This document shows, in pieces, positions 11,268 to 14,983 of a DNA stretch of 14,983 nt. A model generated the notes under the pieces. It was not told the DNA's origin. It ran no database searches and saw nothing but the letters and a program-made list of their open reading frames with translations. The stretch is taken from positions 1 to 14,983 of the forward strand of contig CAZQTW010000105.1 of the NCBI GenBank assembly GCA_964596165.1, read 5' to 3'. Both the position numbers and the translations under genes were made by a program. The stretch is from CAYUQT01 sp964596165. Its GTDB lineage: Bacteria > Planctomycetota > Phycisphaerae > UBA1845 > JAFGLZ01. Position 1 is the first letter of the stretch. Each line of letters opens with the position of its first letter.

Positions 11268-13310
11268 ATGTCGAACATCCAGCCCACACGCGAGCCGGAC
11301 TCCAAACGGGCGGTTTACGGTCTTCGTTTTCACATTCTGCCGGATGAGAACGATGGCGAACGAGCTGCCGAACTGGCGGCCTTCGCACAGGCCCATGGTA
11401 TTCGGGAAGTGCATCTGTTTGTGGCGCCGGAAGAGTGGAACGACGGCCTGATCGATCAAGCCCAGATCGATCGCTACATGGCCAGCCATCGACGAATCCT
11501 TCCGATCTTGCGCAAGGCCGGCCTGAGCGTCAGCCTCAACCTCTGGTGCACGACGCTGCACCTCGATCGCGGCAGGCGGTTCAAACCGGAACACACGTTC
11601 CAGCCGATGGTGTCTCCAACCGGCAAGGTGGCCAAGGCGGTCGCTTCGTTCGCCTGCCCCGCGTGGCGCCGCTATGTGGCGGATCTCTACGGCCAGTTTG
11701 CGGCGCTGGGTTACGACGTGCTGTGGATCGAAGACGACTTCCGCTACCACAATCACGACCCGTTGGACTGGGGCGGAACGTTTGACCCCCTCATGCTGGA
11801 ACTGTTCTCCCGACGGATCGGCCGGCCGGTCGGCCGCGAGGAGGTCGTCCGGGCCATCCTCCAGCCCGGTTTCCCGCACCCCTGGCGGGCGGAATGGATG
11901 GCGACGTGGCGAGAATGCCAGCTTGAGGCTGCCCGAGCAATCCGGGATGCCGTTCGAAAGTCGTGCCCGCGTGCAAGCCTGGGACTCATGAGTTCCACCC
12001 CCGAAGCCCACAGCGTCGAGGGGCGCGATTGGCCCGCGCTTTGGGACGCCATGCGGATCGACGGCCGCGTCCTGCACCGGCCGCACTTCGCGACCTACGG
12101 CGAGCCCGTCGGACCCGAACTGGTCTGGTCGGCGGCCATGTTGGACTTGCAGCGGACGTTCCGATCATCCGACATCAAGGTGTATCCTGAGATTGAGAAC
12201 GCCTTCTTCAGCCCGTTCAACAAGTCGGACACCGCCACTTTTGCCCAGATGGCGATGGCGCAAATCTTCGGCAGCGACGGATTGCTTCTCGATCTGAACT
12301 CGATGACGGGCGAGAGCGTCAACACGGAACCGTTCGTTGGCCACCTTCTGGACGCATCGCGGCCGGCGCTTGACTGGCTGGCCGGCCGGTTCGGTCCGGC
12401 GATGGCGACTTATGGTGTGGGAATCCCCTGGCGGCCGGACGCTGCTGCGCGAATCCACACGCTCCGGGGGGAGTCGATGTTCGAACTCCAGGTCCCGCCG
12501 TTTGCGCCGGCGCGGGTCCTCGCGGCGTTCGGCATCAGCTTTCAGATGCGGCCGGGTGAGGTCAACGCGATCTGGGGTCCGTTCGCATGGACATTCGACG
12601 ACTCCGAAATCGAGGCATTCCTGCAAGGCGGACTGTGGCTCGATGCCGAAGCGGCCGGCATCTTCATCCGGCGGGGATTCGGTTCACTCATCGGCGTCGA
12701 GGGCATGACGTGGTTCGGACGCGAGGAATGCAACTACTCGATCGAACGAATCGCGTCGTCGGAAACGGGCCTACGGCTCGGGCTCTGCCTGAACGCAAAC
12801 GGCTTCTCACGGGCGGCGATTCTCAAGCCGGATCCTCGAGCCGGCGCGTGGACGAAATGGTTGAACGCCAGAGGCGAAGTGCTCGGCGATTGCCTAAGCG
12901 TCTACGTCAATCCTATTGGCGGCGTCGTGGCCGTCAGCGGATACAACCTCGCGAGGGAAGACAGATCGCTGTACAAGAACTTCCACCGCCAGACGATCAC
13001 GCAGAGCCTCATTCGTCGTCTGTCAGGAAAGGAACCACCTGTCATGGTTACCGGCGGACCTCATCTGCTGCCCATTGACCTGCGACGATCCGACGACGGC
13101 GTCCGTCGGATCGTGGTCTGGAATCTTTCGCACGATCCGGCGTGTCCCGTCGTTTACGCCGCCGGTCTGACGGAGCACGTTGTCCCGGACCTCACGATCA
13201 TCAGCCCCCTCTCAAAATTGCGACCGGCTGATGCCATCATGAAGAACGGCTCCGCCGAACTCAAAGCAAGGCTGCCGTTTTGTGGATTCGCCGTTCTATC
13301 GATTGCCTGA
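11268..13310 (+). CDS. Uncharacterised TIM-barrel glycoside hydrolase-like protein (GH42-like layout)
   Basis: The 680-residue protein has no signal peptide and so is probably cytoplasmic. Residues about 14-375 look like a (beta/alpha)8 barrel: Y-G-L-R-F-H-I-L first strand, V-S-L-N-L-W-C, then D-V-L-W-I-E-D-D-F-R-Y-H-N-H (150-163), where E155 is a candidate acid/base, and V-Y-P-E-I-E-N (305-311), where E308 or E310 could be the nucleophile. About 380-485 resembles the GATase-like trimerisation domain of GH42 enzymes, including L-Q-G-G-L-W-L-D-A-E-A-A (453-464). The rest is a beta-rich domain ending in F-C-G-F-A-V-L-S-I. I cannot place it in a defined GH family. It starts seven bases after the esterase stop; GGAAG lies ten bases before its ATG. 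Its job is probably cleavage of imported oligosaccharides released by the secreted partners. Confidence 0.65.
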   Translation: MSNIQPTREPDSKRAVYGLRFHILPDENDGERAAELAAFAQAHGIREVHLFVAPEEWNDGLIDQAQIDRYMASHRRILPILRKAGLSVSLNLWCTTLHLDRGRRFKPEHTFQPMVSPTGKVAKAVASFACPAWRRYVADLYGQFAALGYDVLWIEDDFRYHNHDPLDWGGTFDPLMLELFSRRIGRPVGREEVVRAILQPGFPHPWRAEWMATWRECQLEAARAIRDAVRKSCPRASLGLMSSTPEAHSVEGRDWPALWDAMRIDGRVLHRPHFATYGEPVGPELVWSAAMLDLQRTFRSSDIKVYPEIENAFFSPFNKSDTATFAQMAMAQIFGSDGLLLDLNSMTGESVNTEPFVGHLLDASRPALDWLAGRFGPAMATYGVGIPWRPDAAARIHTLRGESMFELQVPPFAPARVLAAFGISFQMRPGEVNAIWGPFAWTFDDSEIEAFLQGGLWLDAEAAGIFIRRGFGSLIGVEGMTWFGREECNYSIERIASSETGLRLGLCLNANGFSRAAILKPDPRAGAWTKWLNARGEVLGDCLSVYVNPIGGVVAVSGYNLAREDRSLYKNFHRQTITQSLIRRLSGKEPPVMVTGGPHLLPIDLRRSDDGVRRIVVWNLSHDPACPVVYAAGLTEHVVPDLTIISPLSKLRPADAIMKNGSAELKARLPFCGFAVLSIA

Positions 13311-13354
13311 TCGAGCGTAGCGACAAGCAGCAACCGTCTTCGGTCTTGGGACGT

Positions 13355-13939
13355 TCACCCGTCGAAGTACGGGGGTGCATTACCCGGTTTCCACTTGATG
13401 TTACAGCCCACGCTCGGTGTCTGTTCCCGTGATACGGGGCGATCGGCCAAAACGGCGTTGATCGCGGCCCTGAGGTCACGTCCCGTAACGGGTTTGTTGT
13501 TGCCCGGCCGGCTGTCGTCCAGTTGACCTCGGTAGACGAGTTGCCGCTTCGAATCAAACAAGAAGAAATCCGGCGTGCATGCCGCCGTGTAGTCCTTGGC
13601 CACGTTCTGAGACTCGTCATAGCAGAAAGGAAAGGTGAAGTTCAGGTCCTGCGCCATCTGCCTCAGACTCTCAGGAGCATCGTCGGGGTACTTCTCGGCA
13701 TCGTTCGAGCTGATCGCGACGATGCCAAGGTCTTTATCGGCGTAGTCCTTTCCAAGCCTCGCAAGCTCCTCTTGGACGTGCTTGACGTAGGGACAGTGTC
13801 GGCAGATGAACATGACCAGAAGGGCTTTCTTGTCACCAAGAGCAGACAGCGAAATCTGCTTTCGGGTGGTGACATCAGGTAGGGAAAAGTCGGGCGCCCG
13901 GGTGCCCAGCCCCAGCATGGTAGACGCGGTGAGAACCAT
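13355..13939 (-). CDS. Thioredoxin-fold AhpC/TSA family protein
   Basis: The 194-residue protein has the thioredoxin fold of the AhpC/TSA superfamily: G-T-R-A-P-D-F-S-L-P-D (12-22), then L-L-V-M-F-I-C-R-H-C-P-Y-V-K-H-V with a C-R-H-C redox pair at 46-49. The conserved C-T-P-D-F-F-L-F-D (121-129) and a C-terminal S-V-G-C-N-I-K-W-K-P-G (176-186) follow, both typical of the subfamily with the R/N-H-C-P-Y-V-K-H motif. It probably acts as a thiol-disulfide or peroxide-related oxidoreductase; its substrate is not established. The frame extends to 13966, but AAGGAG lies eight bases before ATG 13939, which is chosen. The N-terminus is only mildly hydrophobic, so a cytoplasmic location is likelier than export. 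The gene converges with the GH42-like gene, 44 bases away, where no clear terminator is seen. Confidence 0.85.
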   Translation of the reverse strand: MVLTASTMLGLGTRAPDFSLPDVTTRKQISLSALGDKKALLVMFICRHCPYVKHVQEELARLGKDYADKDLGIVAISSNDAEKYPDDAPESLRQMAQDLNFTFPFCYDESQNVAKDYTAACTPDFFLFDSKRQLVYRGQLDDSRPGNNKPVTGRDLRAAINAVLADRPVSREQTPSVGCNIKWKPGNAPPYFDG

Positions 13940-14315
13940 AAGGTTTGCTCCTTTTCGTAGTGCCAACCCGGCTTGAACTCGACCATGCCCCTGTCAACGG
14001 GTTTCTCGAACCTGTTGCGCGAGAACCGCACACATCGCGCCCCCAGTGAGGCATGAGCAGGGATTCATATCTGTACATCAGTGAACACGACCCGCGAAAG
14101 TAAGGTGTTTTCCTGCAATCAGTTGTCGCCTTTCGACCCGGCATGTCGGCAATTCAATAAGGTCTCTCCTTTGACACCTCCTTTGATGCTGCCAGGCATA
14201 CCGAAAATCGTGCGTCCACTCCTGAACCTAACCCGCCGCCGTGGAGGTGGGTCTAACATTTGACCGCAACTTGGCCGCAGTCATCCATCCGCATTACGGC
14301 CAGGAGGGCCTGCAC
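13940..14315. other. Intergenic region between divergent genes, no gene recognised
   Basis: These 376 bases separate the thioredoxin-fold gene (minus) from the 3D-domain gene (plus). Open frames here lack ribosome binding sites and protein-like composition. A 12-base periodic direct repeat (CTCCTTTGA at 14166-14174 and 14178-14186) reads as two Shine-Dalgarno-like sites on the minus strand, before a 12-codon TTG-started frame (14157-14119). TTGACA occurs on each strand (14171-14176 plus, 13997-13992 minus), without a good -10 in either case. Confidence 0.5.
14171..14199 (+). promoter_or_regulatory. Weak promoter candidate for the 3D-domain gene
   Basis: A perfect -35 hexamer TTGACA (14171-14176) is followed 17 bases later by AGGCAT (14194-14199), a poor -10. 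The predicted leader to the GTG at 14316 would be about 110 bases. It is listed only because the -35 is exact. Confidence 0.2.
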
Positions 14316-14906
14316 GTGACGAGTCAATTGCTGGCCGTTTTCATGGCCACCGCTCAACCCTGGGACGTTGAGGTGACCGGTTACTGCCCCTGTGCAATCT
14401 GCTGTGGACGATCCGCGGACGGGATCACGGCCAGCGGTGCGCCGGCCCAAGGCAAGCTCCTCGCAGCTCCGCCGGAGATACCTTTCGGAACGATGATTTA
14501 CGTCCCCGGCTACTCGGACGGTCCGGTCCCCGTACTGGACAGGGGTGGTGCGATCAAGGGAGACAAACTCGATCTGCTTTTTCCGACTCATGACCAAGCG
14601 GCCCGCTGGGGCAGACGCAAGATGACCGTATGGATTTCCTCTCAGCAACGTAAGTCTCCGCCTGCCGCGGAGGCGGCCCAGAACCGAAAGCCCCCCTCTG
14701 TGGAAAGAGCCCCTGAACGCGAGAGATCAGTGATTGCAGACCTTCCGCCGGCGTTTCGAGAAACCCCGTGGGTCACGAATACCAAGCGGGCAAGCGTGCG
14801 TCGACGTGTGACCATCTCCGTGCGCATTGATGAGTCCCCACTCACGGGATTCCGGTTTGAGGGCTTGGCCGACCTGGGGTGGAGTAGGTTTCTAGACTTC
14901 GATTGA
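14316..14906 (+). CDS. 3D-domain (double-psi beta-barrel) protein
   Basis: The 196-residue protein carries a 3D domain, the double-psi barrel found in MltA- and RlpA-like murein enzymes and in resuscitation-factor-type proteins such as YuiC. T-G-Y-C-P-C-A-I-C-C-G-R-S-A-D-G-I-T-A-S-G (21-41) gives the first aspartate, D35. V-P-V-L-D-R-G-G-A-I (71-80) gives D75 and K-L-D-L-L-F (84-89) gives D86, the three acidic residues that name the domain. GTG 14316 is chosen because AGGAGGG lies seven bases upstream at 14302-14308; the frame opens further to 14241 without such a site. The N-terminus has only a short hydrophobic run (L-L-A-V-F-M-A-T-A), so export is uncertain and the 5' end may be shortened. 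After the barrel comes a basic P/R/E-rich tail. A role in peptidoglycan cleavage is plausible. An insertion-sequence-like end begins within a few bases of the stop. Confidence 0.78.
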   Translation: MTSQLLAVFMATAQPWDVEVTGYCPCAICCGRSADGITASGAPAQGKLLAAPPEIPFGTMIYVPGYSDGPVPVLDRGGAIKGDKLDLLFPTHDQAARWGRRKMTVWISSQQRKSPPAAEAAQNRKPPSVERAPERERSVIADLPPAFRETPWVTNTKRASVRRRVTISVRIDESPLTGFRFEGLADLGWSRFLDFD

Positions 14907-14908
14907 AG

Positions 14909-14983
14909 TGTCCCACCGTTGTGATTGAGTGTCACGGGGCACCCCAAAACCGGCCACCGGTGGGCGGGTCAAAACCGGCCAGT
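14909..14983. mobile_element. Terminal end of an IS21-like insertion sequence, cut by the window
   Basis: CAAAACCGGCCA occurs twice, at 14945-14956 and 14970-14981, 25 bases apart. The 10-base palindrome CCACCGGTGG (14954-14963) lies between them. Multiple short direct repeats of the form CAAAA-C-x-G-x-CCA near the tip are characteristic of IS21-family ends, where IstA binds. The exact tip is uncertain: TGTCCC at 14909, TGTGAT at 14920 and TGTCAC at 14930 are all possible 5'-TGT starts. No transposase is visible because the window ends; istA would be expected just to the right, probably on the plus strand. Confidence 0.55.

Noticed and set aside
10490..12086. Long minus-strand frames (10490-11305 and 11139-12086) opposite the esterase and GH42-like genes
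   Set aside because: Both are shadows of well-supported plus-strand genes and show no recognisable domain or start signals.
13992..13997. TTGACA on the minus strand as the -35 of the thioredoxin-fold gene
   Set aside because: No acceptable -10 hexamer lies 15-19 bases downstream, so the match is probably chance.

Overview
The window reads as about 15 kb of chromosome from a planctomycete-like bacterium, most likely an uncultured member of Phycisphaerae or a neighbouring class. The evidence is the moderately high GC content and a membrane protein ending in the C-x-x-CGYDLRG...CPECG zinc ribbon that is very common in Planctomycetota. Supporting signs are a Tat-signal protein at the edge, a non-HemE URO-D family protein, and secreted carbohydrate-active enzymes scattered among housekeeping genes. 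This assignment is an inference from protein style; no rRNA or tRNA gene is visible.

Left part (1-4430). A truncated minus-strand gene enters at the left edge with a clear twin-arginine signal, and a good sigma70-type promoter lies in front of it. Next come a URO-D/methyltransferase-type protein (minus), a short plus-strand gene relic with an in-frame stop, a coiled-coil protein with one C-terminal membrane segment (minus), and TsaB for the tRNA t6A modification (plus, possibly translated leaderless).

Middle (3563-6752, minus strand). A compact block reads carbamoyltransferase (NodU/CmcH type), SxtJ-family membrane protein, DUF5989 small membrane protein, then a zinc-ribbon membrane protein. 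The first three are closely spaced and probably co-transcribed. The zinc-ribbon gene follows a perfect hairpin and a relic that resembles its own N-terminus. The block suggests O-carbamoylation of an unknown metabolite or glycan at the membrane. Divergent from it is a typical 2-Cys peroxiredoxin followed by a hairpin terminator candidate.

Right part (7833-14983). A secreted GH127/DUF1680 enzyme (minus) faces a divergent pair made of a secreted or lipid-anchored esterase and a GH42-like TIM-barrel protein with no signal peptide. Together they look like a small locus for a decorated, possibly arabinose-containing glycan. A thioredoxin-fold AhpC/TSA protein (minus) and a 3D-domain double-psi beta-barrel protein (plus) follow. 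Immediately after the last stop codon, terminal repeats resembling the end of an IS21-family insertion sequence begin and run off the window.

No CRISPR array, defence island, phage genes or clearly new system was found. The least understood material is the carbamoyltransferase-SxtJ-DUF5989-zinc-ribbon block and the 680-residue glycosidase-like protein.
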